Shown piece by piece: positions 43,568-51,952 of a stretch of 64,000 nucleotides of DNA (the stretch's first letter is position 1; each line of letters begins with the position of its first letter). Below the pieces are notes generated by a model. The model was not told the origin of the DNA and searched no databases. It saw only the letters and a program-made list of their open reading frames with translations. The stretch is from JBASEY01 sp964404285 (GTDB taxonomy: Bacteria > CSSED10-310). The stretch spans positions 186,001 to 250,000 of the forward strand of contig CAYOJK010000002.1 of NCBI GenBank assembly GCA_964404285.1. Direction: 5' to 3'. The translations under genes and the position numbers were made by a program.

Positions 43568-44821
43568 TTATTTTTCAGGCTCACCTTCAGGGTCGTTAGC
43601 TTGAGCTGATTTAGGAAACATCCCCTTGATTATACGCGAGCCAAAAAATCCGATACGTGCTCCAGTTTTTTCGGGTATCGGAACATAAAAGATATTTTCC
43701 GATGCTTCCTTGGCCATACCTAGCAAAGGCGCCCATTCTGGTTCATATTCCTGCTTAATCCATGGTAAAGAAGGATATTCTACGCGAGTATGGACGCCGA
43801 AAACGCTGACAGCTGCATACGCTATACCCCGGGTAAGCGCGCCACCTCCGGTAAGAAAGATTCCACCTGGCAGATGACCTCTGCAGATAGTATCTTTTAA
43901 TCGATCCCGAATAATTGAAAAAATTTCTTCGATCGTAGCGCTCATTATGATGGCCAATTGTCTACGGGTTACTTGTGAAGTCTGACCGAATAGATTTATC
44001 ACATCAAGAGCACCATCTTGGCCAGGGTCGATATCATGAGCAACACCAAAATCTTTGATGACTTTTTCTGCATTTTCATCAGACAAGGATGCGCCCATAG
44101 CGACTTCTCTGATTACTCTACGCCAACCATCATTTAATGAACCGGTTATAAATGGTTGACCTTCTTGGTACACGATATAATCGACAGTAGAATGTCCAAG
44201 GTGAATGACCAGACAGCCAAGATTAAATTCTTCGGCATGCCCTACAGCAAGCGAAGCTGTATAACCGTTAAACAAGAAACGTGACGGTCGTAGGCCTGCT
44301 TCCCGAAAAGCTGCGCGAAAATTATTGATAACATCTTTCTTTGAAAAAACAACATGAAATCGGGAAAGCAAATTCATTCCTAGAAGACGGCTGTCAGATT
44401 CGATTTGAACCCCATCTAAAAACAAAAACTGCCGAAAAGAATGAAGAAGTTGAGAGTCAACGGGAATACGCGATTCGGCATTTTTCATCATCTGTTTTTC
44501 TAATCTGGCAGTAATCGGCGCATTGTGGCCCAGTTTAGTCTCTTCTGTGATATTGTCGCTCCGAACAGACTGACCTGAATGCCCAACCCATATTTCCTTG
44601 AATGAGCTGATTCCAGAGTCGCTTCGACACTTTTCATAGGCATTCCGCAAACTATCCGATAATTCCCCTCTAGAGCTGACTGATCCATTATTGATGCCTT
44701 TTGATTCATAGCTATTCACAAAAACCAGGTCGGGAGCCCCATCACTATGGAAATCGAGAACGCCCATTCGAATGAACCGGGACCCTGGATCAATAAATAA
44801 AAGTTTTCCTTTAAGAGACAT
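43568..44821 (-). CDS. ftsA: FtsA-like actin-family division protein
   Basis: 417 residues. FtsA tethers FtsZ to the membrane in the divisome. The order of segments fits: phosphate-1 loop (LFIDPGSRFIRMG), a 1C-domain segment with VGHSGQSVRSDN, ARLEKQMMKNAESR, and the adenosine motif IFLTGGGALTRGI. The phosphate-2 motif, usually DIGGGT, reads HLGHST, so ATP handling may be altered. The C-terminal GFFGSRIIKGMFPK could be the amphipathic membrane-targeting helix. It is the last gene of the operon, 12 nt after the FtsW gene, which reverses the usual ftsA-then-ftsZ order. Confidence 0.8.
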   Translation of the reverse strand: MSLKGKLLFIDPGSRFIRMGVLDFHSDGAPDLVFVNSYESKGINNGSVSSRGELSDSLRNAYEKCRSDSGISSFKEIWVGHSGQSVRSDNITEETKLGHNAPITARLEKQMMKNAESRIPVDSQLLHSFRQFLFLDGVQIESDSRLLGMNLLSRFHVVFSKKDVINNFRAAFREAGLRPSRFLFNGYTASLAVGHAEEFNLGCLVIHLGHSTVDYIVYQEGQPFITGSLNDGWRRVIREVAMGASLSDENAEKVIKDFGVAHDIDPGQDGALDVINLFGQTSQVTRRQLAIIMSATIEEIFSIIRDRLKDTICRGHLPGGIFLTGGGALTRGIAYAAVSVFGVHTRVEYPSLPWIKQEYEPEWAPLLGMAKEASENIFYVPIPEKTGARIGFFGSRIIKGMFPKSAQANDPEGEPEK

Positions 44822-44833
44822 CTGTAACCTCTT

Positions 44834-45964
44834 CTAAATAATCATTTGTCTTTGCGATGACACGTTAATTAAAATCCCCACAGCTGCTAAGGAAATGACC
44901 AATGATGAGCCTCCATAAGACAAAAAGGGAAGAGTAATACCGGTATTGGGCGCCAGACCAAGACTAATCCCTATATTCAAAAAGGCCTGCATAGACAAGT
45001 AAAAAGTTATCCCACGTGCTAGGAATGCTCCAAAGCGGTTTTTTGCTGAGCGTGCGGTGTATTCTCCTAACCATGCCAGAGCAAGAAAGAGTACTATGAT
45101 GATAACACCTGTTAGAAAACCACCTTCTTCAACCATGACGGCGAATATTGAGTCTGTATGGCTGGCAGGAAGAAAAGATCGCTTGACTAGACCATCACCA
45201 AAGCCTCGGCCAAAAAATCCGCCGTTTCCCATGGCCATACGCATATGGTAATCATGAAAACTTAAAAGTGATGGAGAACTCCAGGGACTGATATTTTTTA
45301 AATAATTTGTGTAACGAGTCATGATATAGGGATATCTATAGGCGACTGCGATACTGAAAGGGACAAACGGAACAACAGGTAGAAAGATATGCTTATACGG
45401 AAATCCTGTTAACAGAAGCATATAAATAGTTATAACCATCATTACTAGAGCGGTGCCAAAATCGGGCTGCATGATAGTGAACCCGATTAATGAGAATGCT
45501 ATGATCAGTATCGGGATAGAGTCGTTCAAGAAACGCATAGATTCCAGACGATCAAAAGCCATAACGTTTGAAATATACAAAATGATAACGAGTTTTCCTA
45601 ACTCCGAAGGTTGAAAATTGAATAGACCCAAAGGAAGCCAAGCCTGTCGCCCCATAACGAGGACAGCTAGCAAGAGAATAACGGTTAGGACATAGGGAAT
45701 TTGGGTTTTAAATCTGAATTTTGAAAAGTCAATCAGGGCGAGGATCAGCATAGCGGCAATACCGATTGCGATATATAATAGCTGTCTATTGAAGTAATAA
45801 TAAGGATTTGGGTGCAGATGCCTTCCTGTACTGAAAACACCTAGAAGACCAAAACCGGTTAAAGCCATTACACATAGACTGATAAACGGGTTGCTGCGTT
45901 TAAACACTGTCGTGATATGTTGAATAATGTTTATTGGATTGATCCAGTGTATTAGCGTGTTCAT
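44834..45964 (-). CDS. ftsW: SEDS-family septal peptidoglycan glycosyltransferase (FtsW/RodA)
   Basis: 376 residues from ATG 45964; a TTG at 45973 lies too close to the AGGAG. About ten membrane spans. SEDS motifs: FNFQPSELGKLVIILYISNV, IMQPDFGTALVMM, MGNGGFFGRGFGDG and APNTGITLPFLSYGGSSLV. It polymerises lipid II with its cognate class B PBP, encoded 5 nt upstream. The neighbours (FtsI, FtsA) argue for FtsW rather than RodA. Confidence 0.9.
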   Translation of the reverse strand: MNTLIHWINPINIIQHITTVFKRSNPFISLCVMALTGFGLLGVFSTGRHLHPNPYYYFNRQLLYIAIGIAAMLILALIDFSKFRFKTQIPYVLTVILLLAVLVMGRQAWLPLGLFNFQPSELGKLVIILYISNVMAFDRLESMRFLNDSIPILIIAFSLIGFTIMQPDFGTALVMMVITIYMLLLTGFPYKHIFLPVVPFVPFSIAVAYRYPYIMTRYTNYLKNISPWSSPSLLSFHDYHMRMAMGNGGFFGRGFGDGLVKRSFLPASHTDSIFAVMVEEGGFLTGVIIIVLFLALAWLGEYTARSAKNRFGAFLARGITFYLSMQAFLNIGISLGLAPNTGITLPFLSYGGSSLVISLAAVGILINVSSQRQMII

Positions 45965-45969
45965 CAGAA

Positions 45970-47790
45970 TCAAATCTCCTTCGGGAAAGGCATAGGCAAT
46001 ATGCCATACAAATCACTGCAAATTCGCCCAGCAATTTGATTAAAAAGGGGAGCGGCTATTTGGCCACCCATATAGTGTCCTGCAGTTGGATTAACAATAC
46101 TGAGTGCGATAACAAATCTTGGATTTTGAACAGGAAAAAACCCCACAAAAGATGCTCGCCGTTTTTGCGAGGCGTATGTTCCATTTTCCATCATCATGGC
46201 GGTACCTGTTTTTCCAGCAGCTTGTAATCTATAATTCTTCATCGAGGCTTTCGACCCTGTTCCTCCACATTCAACACATTCATACAACGCATTACGGATA
46301 AAATCTGACGTTTCTTCCGACATAATAGGATACCCCAATGGGGCTTGCAGGTTTTTGACGATTTCGCCTGTTTGTGGGTCAAGTAGTTTCTTCCCAAAAT
46401 GTGGAAAAACAATGTGACCACCATTTGCTATCGAACAGTAAAAAGCGCCTATCTGTGATAGTGTGATGCCGGTCTCATAACCTTCGGCAATCGCACCAAC
46501 TGTAATCGGCCCCCAGTATTCGGGATTCAATGTTCCCCTGGGCTGGTTCGTAAAATCCAGCGGTAAGGGTCTTACAAAACCCATTCCTTGAATTTGTTCA
46601 AAAATCTCATCATGCGACAAGGAAGAGAAGATTCGTTTAGAAATTTCAATCATACATGAATTCGATGAAAATTTAAGAATGTCCTTTAAAGCCAGATCAC
46701 AGTTAAAATTTTTCCAATCTAGAAATCTATGATTTCCCAGGACATTGACTTTTTTCCAAGGAATGATCTCCTTTTGTTTTACAAGAGAATTTTCTAGAGC
46801 AATCGACATTATGACAGGTTTCCAAATGCTTCCTGGCTCAAAGGCGCTGACCATAGCCATGTTTCGCCGGGCATCCGGCGGCCAATTGTTAGCAGGTGTC
46901 TTTTGGCGAAATTCTAAATCCTTGTGTTCTTCAATATTTTCAACGGATTCTGCAGCAAATATTCCTCCCGTCCACGGATCCATAACAATAGCAAGAACAG
47001 AATCAGCTCGATTTTGTTCAAGCGCTCTGAGCAGCTCTTCTCGCAAAACTCGTTGAATATCTACATCTATGGTTGTGACAAGGTCCAATCCGTCTTGAAC
47101 TGGGATTTCTGTCGTGAAAGAGTCTTGTTCAGATGCATAAAATCGATTGATTTGATAGCGTGCCCGACCGAATAGTCCGCTCAATTCAGCGTTATACACT
47201 CGTTCTAAGCCTTCTGTCCCAGATAAAAATCGATAGGGGCCAAGAGTATCAAAACCAAATTCCCTGTCGCGGCTGACGAACCCCACAAGGCTAGCTGCAT
47301 GTGGATGCTCTGGATATTCCCGAATAATTTCTCGCTTTAAATGGACTCCCGGCAAATAACCATCACCCTGGGTTTTGAGAAAACCTTTGAAAACAGAGCA
47401 ATCGATATCACGTGCTAACCATTCTGCGTTGTGGCGGGAATGTATACGGGAGATTATAGTTTCAATTGGCTCATTGGTAATTTCGGCCATTTTTTTCGCT
47501 ATAGCGCATTCATTTTGAGTGCTTCTTATAGCTATATTATCCGCGGCAAGTGAGATGGCAATCCGGCTTTGAGCTAAAATTGTCGTTTCATCCGAACCCA
47601 GAATTTTTCCTCGTTTGGGTTCAATATCCAATTTCTTTGCAATACGTTGTTCGCAACGTTGACGCCATTCAACTGCTTCCAAAATACTGAACTGACCAAC
47701 CCTCAGGATCATCAATAGGCTAAAAGAAGTCATAACGATCAAAATACATTTTTGAAAACATCTGTTTCCATGAACTTCACGCCTCATCAT
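45970..47790 (-). CDS. ftsI: class B penicillin-binding protein, FtsI-like transpeptidase
   Basis: 606 residues. A short cytoplasmic start and one membrane span (ILIVMTSFSLLMILRVGQF) precede a PBP dimerisation domain with DIEPKRGKIL (RGxIxD-like but with Gly-Ser) and a transpeptidase. Active-site motifs: S321-x2-K324 in FEPGSIWKPV, S375-x-N377 in FSSNSCM, and K527-T-G in AAGKTGTAMM. It crosslinks septal peptidoglycan. ATG follows GGAGGAG. It is second to FtsL-like in the operon and pairs with the adjacent FtsW. Confidence 0.92.
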   Translation of the reverse strand: MMRREVHGNRCFQKCILIVMTSFSLLMILRVGQFSILEAVEWRQRCEQRIAKKLDIEPKRGKILGSDETTILAQSRIAISLAADNIAIRSTQNECAIAKKMAEITNEPIETIISRIHSRHNAEWLARDIDCSVFKGFLKTQGDGYLPGVHLKREIIREYPEHPHAASLVGFVSRDREFGFDTLGPYRFLSGTEGLERVYNAELSGLFGRARYQINRFYASEQDSFTTEIPVQDGLDLVTTIDVDIQRVLREELLRALEQNRADSVLAIVMDPWTGGIFAAESVENIEEHKDLEFRQKTPANNWPPDARRNMAMVSAFEPGSIWKPVIMSIALENSLVKQKEIIPWKKVNVLGNHRFLDWKNFNCDLALKDILKFSSNSCMIEISKRIFSSLSHDEIFEQIQGMGFVRPLPLDFTNQPRGTLNPEYWGPITVGAIAEGYETGITLSQIGAFYCSIANGGHIVFPHFGKKLLDPQTGEIVKNLQAPLGYPIMSEETSDFIRNALYECVECGGTGSKASMKNYRLQAAGKTGTAMMMENGTYASQKRRASFVGFFPVQNPRFVIALSIVNPTAGHYMGGQIAAPLFNQIAGRICSDLYGILPMPFPKEI

Positions 47791-47828
47791 GATCTCCTCC
47801 GAAATGAAAGATACACTTTCTCAAGCTA

Positions 47829-48014
47829 TCAAGGGTTGTAACCATAATAGGTCAGTTCCATGCTGGTATATTCAACACATTGATTTGTTTCCTCATTTTG
47901 CGCGGCAACAATTGAACTTTTAAATGCAAATAGAAGAAAGATAGAGAGAATAAGGAAAACTGGAACAGCCAGTTTAATCCAACGATCTGATCCGCTAAAA
48001 ATTCGATACGTCAT
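47829..48014 (-). CDS. short single-span protein at the FtsL position
   Basis: 61 residues from ATG 48014, with GGAGG 10 nt upstream and inside the end of the upstream gene (20-nt overlap). An 11-residue cytoplasmic start is followed by one span (IKLAVPVFLILSIFLLFAF) and a 30-residue extracytoplasmic tail (ending SMELTYYGYNP). Its place immediately before ftsI is where ftsL lies in dcw clusters. It lacks the leucine-zipper-like coiled coil and is half the usual length, so FtsL identity is only positional. An upstream in-frame extension to 48176 is an artefact of overlap. Confidence 0.5.
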   Translation of the reverse strand: MTYRIFSGSDRWIKLAVPVFLILSIFLLFAFKSSIVAAQNEETNQCVEYTSMELTYYGYNP

Positions 48015-49119
48015 GACTGATTGCCCTCCTTTTTGCACCATAATATTTACGATAATATGCCGGGAGCATCGATGGAGCCTTTTGCTCAGGAATTTCGGCA
48101 TAAGGATAATCGAATCCATCCGACCGTCGTTCAGTGATATCCCGTCCAAAAACAACAATAAACGGAGCTTCACCACGAATCGTAGATTGAAATGGCTTTA
48201 TGATTGTATTAGTCGCATTACCAAGATTATTTCGACAAAACTGACCGATACGCAGGTAATCTTCCATTAGAAGACCAGCTTCTCCATTGCAGACAGAAAT
48301 ATATATTTTCTGTGCCCCCTCAAAACGCCGTAATGGATGAAACGGCTCATGAATACATCTGTCTATCGCATCGAAAGTACCATTGGGTGTCAACTCTATC
48401 TCTTTATAGGAAATCAATAATTCACCAGCGCCATTAAAAAATGACAATAAATCTTCATACTGCTGAACATCATGAAACCCACTCGAATTCATACCATCAA
48501 CAACTCCACGAGCTATTCGTGAAATCATCGTGGCTATTTTCTGACCGATATGATTCGTTGTCGTTGAAGATGCCATTCTATTATAAAGGTTTTCCATCGG
48601 CAGAAGAATCATAGCATCAAGATGAGGTTTAATGTTTTCCAAGGCAAAGCGAGAATGTTGAAGAGCTCGGTTCCCATCGTCAGGATGGGGAAGAACCAAT
48701 ATTCCAATCGTAATCGCTCTGCTTTGACTGGATATTTCTGCAATTTCAGGGGTGACTGCGGCAGAAAATACTTCTCCAAGAGACGCCATAATTATGTTTA
48801 CTCTCGAATGGTATATCATCTCCAGCAACGTTTCGTGATAGTTTTTAAGGGCATTTTTTATGGTTATCAAATCTCGAATACTTTCTTCTTCCGAACCTGT
48901 AGATATCAGAATTTCAATGGTATTCTCATTCAGAATAGATAAACCGGATTCTTCAACTGAGCTTAGATTTAGTGTAAAAACACCAATTCCACTTCTCACA
49001 TCCCAATATGACGAGTGCCTATTAGGAAAAATAGCGCCCATCATATCGCCTACAACAAAGATATTCTGTTGGTAAGCTCCCTGGCTGGATGGCGAAAAAT
49101 GCTCTTGATCCCCAGTCAT
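47995..49119 (-). CDS. divergent FtsZ/tubulin-superfamily protein with degenerate GTP-binding loops
   Basis: 374 residues from ATG 49119, with GGAGG 8 nt upstream. The segment from residue 109, IIMASLGEVFSAAVTPEIAE then TIGILVLPHPDDGNRALQHS and HLDAMILLPMENLYNRM, lines up with FtsZ VFIAAGMGGGTGTGAAPVVAE, TVAVVTKPF...R and HVDSLITIPNDKLL. The signature GGGTGTG is thus replaced by about EVFSAA. T1 is DMMGA at 25-29, T2 reads NLSSV, and the T7 region SSGFHDV (212-218) keeps only one Asp of NLDFADV. The C-terminal APSMLPAYYRKYYG resembles the FtsZ tail peptide that binds FtsA. First gene of the fts operon. A non-hydrolysing FtsZ paralogue is inferred. Confidence 0.72.
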   Translation of the reverse strand: MTGDQEHFSPSSQGAYQQNIFVVGDMMGAIFPNRHSSYWDVRSGIGVFTLNLSSVEESGLSILNENTIEILISTGSEEESIRDLITIKNALKNYHETLLEMIYHSRVNIIMASLGEVFSAAVTPEIAEISSQSRAITIGILVLPHPDDGNRALQHSRFALENIKPHLDAMILLPMENLYNRMASSTTTNHIGQKIATMISRIARGVVDGMNSSGFHDVQQYEDLLSFFNGAGELLISYKEIELTPNGTFDAIDRCIHEPFHPLRRFEGAQKIYISVCNGEAGLLMEDYLRIGQFCRNNLGNATNTIIKPFQSTIRGEAPFIVVFGRDITERRSDGFDYPYAEIPEQKAPSMLPAYYRKYYGAKRRAISHDVSNF

Positions 49120-49325
49120 GGTCAAAACCTCCGAATTCCTTGAAATTAATCTTTAATTTAAAACGTTATCCGCTTCTGCAGCTAATTAAACTATTTTCTA
49201 TATATTATGTCAAGAAAAAATATAATAATAATTCTCCTATAGCCTCGAAGATAATCCTTTTAACTTAATATATTAAATTATTCTTACAATTAACAAAATA
49301 GTTAAATATTGTACATGTTTAAATC

Positions 49326-49394
49326 AACCAGTTAATTAATTATGTTCTTGACTTGGTTAACCGGTTGGTTGATACTTTAAGTGTCTGGTTAATT
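49326..49394 (+). promoter_or_regulatory. promoter with repeated GTTAA-type operator sites, divergent fts/XRE region
   Basis: TTGACT (49348-49353) and GATACT (49371-49376) are 17 nt apart. Between them lies the palindrome GGTTAACC (49355-49362). Similar sites flank it: AACCAGTTAATT at 49326-49337 and CTGGTTAATT at 49385-49394. Sites inside and beside the promoter of an XRE gene suggest autorepression. The same region must also contain the promoter of the FtsZ-like operon on the other strand. Confidence 0.6.
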
Positions 49395-49419
49395 GTGTTG
49401 CCGCTTGAATGGAGGATAT

Positions 49420-49836
49420 ATGTCGGAGTCAATTGGTCAGTTTCTACGTAAAAGAAGAGAGTCGTTAAGTATTAAGCAAAATGAGCTTGCTGACGCTATT
49501 GGTGTATCCAGCGCCTACATCAACCGAATAGAAAAAGGGCAATCCAAACCTGCGGCTGGATTTCTTGAAAAAGTTTCAAAAATTCTTGAGTTGGACACTT
49601 TAGATCTTTATCTTAAATCGCTGGAAACACGCAATATACCCGAATCTTTAGTCGAGGAGCTTCAAAATCTAAAACAGTTTAAATCTCTTCTGGAACCGGA
49701 CAAACCTCTTGCAAGGTTTCAAAATATTACACGCCATCTATCGGAAGAGGATGTTAACACTATTTTAATCATTGTTGAATCAATAGCCTTAATGATTGCA
49801 AATTCGAGTCATCGATTAAAACTCGAATATAAATAA
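49420..49836 (+). CDS. XRE-family helix-turn-helix regulator
   Basis: 138 residues from ATG 49420 with GGAGG upstream. The N-terminal HTH_3 domain (about 5-60) has RKRRESLSIKQNELADAIGV then SSAYINRIEKGQSKPAAGFL, a textbook Cro/CI helix-turn-helix. The C-terminal half is helical without a known ligand domain. It is divergent from the fts operon and 69 nt upstream of ssb. The repeated operator-like sites in the shared intergenic DNA point to autoregulation and possibly control of the division genes. Confidence 0.88.
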   Translation: MSESIGQFLRKRRESLSIKQNELADAIGVSSAYINRIEKGQSKPAAGFLEKVSKILELDTLDLYLKSLETRNIPESLVEELQNLKQFKSLLEPDKPLARFQNITRHLSEEDVNTILIIVESIALMIANSSHRLKLEYK

Positions 49837-49905
49837 GAATATTTTCTAGAAATCTGAAAATAATTAAGATAGATTAGAGACAGCAAATTTACGTTGGAGG
49901 TTTTT

Positions 49906-50421
49906 ATGTTAAATTTAGTAGTACTAATTGGAAATCTTGGCGCTGATCCGGAAATTCGGACGACTCCTTCTGGAATTAAAGTCGCCAAAATGCGACTTGC
50001 CGTCAATGATTACTGGACCAATCGCTCAACTGGAGAAAAAGAAAAACGAACGCACTGGATTGATTTAAATGCATGGGATCGCTTGGCGCAAAACGCAGAA
50101 AAATACCTTACACGCGGACAAAGAATTGCCGTTCGAGGAACTTTAGAATATCGTGAATGGACTGCTCAAGATGGCTCTAAACGATCTCGTCTGGAAGTTA
50201 GAGTTCGTGAAATGGTTATGTTATCAACAAGAGAAAGCCCCGGGTCCTCTAGATCTGATCAAGAATACGGCTCACATAATGATTCATCCTCTTCTTTTAC
50301 GAAAAAATCCAGGTCCCAAAGTTCGCCATCTTTCGAAGACAGTGAGCGTGATGAAAGCGATTATCCTTCAAATTTTCCTGATGTCGACATGCCTGTTCAA
50401 GATGATGATATTCCCTTTTAA
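49906..50421 (+). CDS. ssb: single-stranded DNA-binding protein
   Basis: 171 residues from ATG 49906, GGAGG upstream. The OB fold (about 1-105) begins NLVVLIGNLGADPEIRTTPSG and contains WIDLNAWDRLAQNAEKYL, GQRIAVRGTLEYREW. A Ser/Arg-rich linker ends in the acidic tip DDDIPF that recruits repair and replication proteins. Essential for replication, repair and recombination. The next gene follows 24 nt later. Confidence 0.97.
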   Translation: MLNLVVLIGNLGADPEIRTTPSGIKVAKMRLAVNDYWTNRSTGEKEKRTHWIDLNAWDRLAQNAEKYLTRGQRIAVRGTLEYREWTAQDGSKRSRLEVRVREMVMLSTRESPGSSRSDQEYGSHNDSSSSFTKKSRSQSSPSFEDSERDESDYPSNFPDVDMPVQDDDIPF

Positions 50422-50445
50422 GCTTACTCTGCACATCTTCAACCC

Positions 50446-51945
50446 ATGAATTTATGGTCTCTCTTCACAAAATCGGATTCGACCCCTTATCAGTCGAATA
50501 ACCGAGATTTTATTAAACGGGTTAAAGCTCTAGAAAAAAAACGTCGCGAATATCATCGGAAAGAAGACTTCTCCAATGAAGCGCGTGTATTGGATGAACT
50601 CGGTGTTCTATCTTTTCAAACAGATCATTTTGAAGCCGCACAATCATTTTGGAAAGACGCTTTAAGAATCCATCAGGATAAAAACAATCGTGTTGCAATG
50701 GCTGAGTTTTATACCAAAATTGCTAACACTTATCGACGTCTATCCAATTTGACTGAAGCAGCTCGTTTCTATAAAAAATCTCTTATTCTTGATCGCGAAT
50801 TCAATCAAGGTGACGGTGTTTTGCTGAGCCTGCATAATCTTGGAAGCGCATGGCTCGAAATGTATAAATTTGACGATGCTTTAGCTTGCTTTACTGAAGC
50901 TCTTGATACGTCTCGCGAAAATAATTTGAAAGAATGGGAATCTTATACACTGGCACGGTTAGGCATTACTTTTCGGCAATCTCACCGTTATATCGATTCC
51001 TTTAAATTTCTGGATAGCGGTCTCAAAATAGCTGAAACACTAGGTATTCTAGATTTAATGGTCTTGAATATACTCGGTCTGGCCGCTCTGTATGAAGATA
51101 TAGGAGAATATAACCAAGCTTTAAACTGCTATACAGACGCCATTCTAGGCTCACAAAAATTAAAAGATACGACATTCCTTTCTGAATCTCTGACCTGTAT
51201 GGCAGCTCTTAAGCTTCATGTCGGTTGTCTGGATGAAGCACGCCAAATTGTCAAGACAGTACAAGACCTGCTTCCTGTCAACCAGCCCTCTTTAACGCGA
51301 ATAAATTTGGATTTACTCCAGTGTGAAATCTATTATTCTCGAGGAATGAAAGATAATATCAGTTCGATAATCGACAGAGTTCTTTCATTATCCGAGAGCC
51401 TTTCTTACATGGATGGTTATATACGAGCAAAAATTCAGCTTGCTCTGATGCAAATAGATAGAAACAGTTATCATGGCGCTTTTAGCATTGTTGAGAGCAC
51501 AAAAGGAAAAACCGTTAAACCCTGTAGTCTTCAAGCCGAAATAGAACGATTGGTTATTTCCGGCAGGATTTTAGTGGGTCTTGGAAATCTTGATGAAGCA
51601 TGTATTAAATTGGAGCAGGCGGTATCTATAGCTGAAAAAACTCGTATTCCACGTTATTTATGGATGACACATTATAACTTGGCGCGAGTGTTTGACCTGC
51701 AACAACGGTATCAATTAGCAAAAGATGGATATGAGCGAGCGGAAAAAATAGTCTATCAAACCGCTTTATCTCTAGAACCGCAGATGCAAAAACTATTTCT
51801 TGAACATAAAGATCGAGAAAAATTATATCAGCGCTATATTTTATTATTGTTGAGACTTGGCCACAAAGAACAGGCAGCAAGGATACTATCTCGCCTGGAT
51901 TCACCGGGATTAAACCGGCGTTTAGGTCATTTATTCAAAGAATAA
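50446..51945 (+). CDS. cytoplasmic TPR protein
   Basis: 499 residues, no signal peptide. TPR repeats of the Clr4/LGN-like type run along the protein: AARFYKKSLILDREFNQ, ALACFTEALDTSRENN, ALNCYTDAILGSQKL and QLAKDGYERAEKIVYQ. The final segment (LYQRYILLLLRLGHKEQAAR) is helical. The repeats resemble the tetratricopeptide parts of Rap/AfsR-like regulators, but no output domain is present. No clear Shine-Dalgarno. It follows ssb by 24 nt. Confidence 0.75.
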   Translation: MNLWSLFTKSDSTPYQSNNRDFIKRVKALEKKRREYHRKEDFSNEARVLDELGVLSFQTDHFEAAQSFWKDALRIHQDKNNRVAMAEFYTKIANTYRRLSNLTEAARFYKKSLILDREFNQGDGVLLSLHNLGSAWLEMYKFDDALACFTEALDTSRENNLKEWESYTLARLGITFRQSHRYIDSFKFLDSGLKIAETLGILDLMVLNILGLAALYEDIGEYNQALNCYTDAILGSQKLKDTTFLSESLTCMAALKLHVGCLDEARQIVKTVQDLLPVNQPSLTRINLDLLQCEIYYSRGMKDNISSIIDRVLSLSESLSYMDGYIRAKIQLALMQIDRNSYHGAFSIVESTKGKTVKPCSLQAEIERLVISGRILVGLGNLDEACIKLEQAVSIAEKTRIPRYLWMTHYNLARVFDLQQRYQLAKDGYERAEKIVYQTALSLEPQMQKLFLEHKDREKLYQRYILLLLRLGHKEQAARILSRLDSPGLNRRLGHLFKE

Positions 51946-51952
51946 ACCCTTA

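Noticed and set aside
48015..48176. Longer start for the FtsL-like gene
   Set aside because: The extension lies entirely inside the FtsZ-like gene in another frame; ATG 48014 has its own GGAGG.
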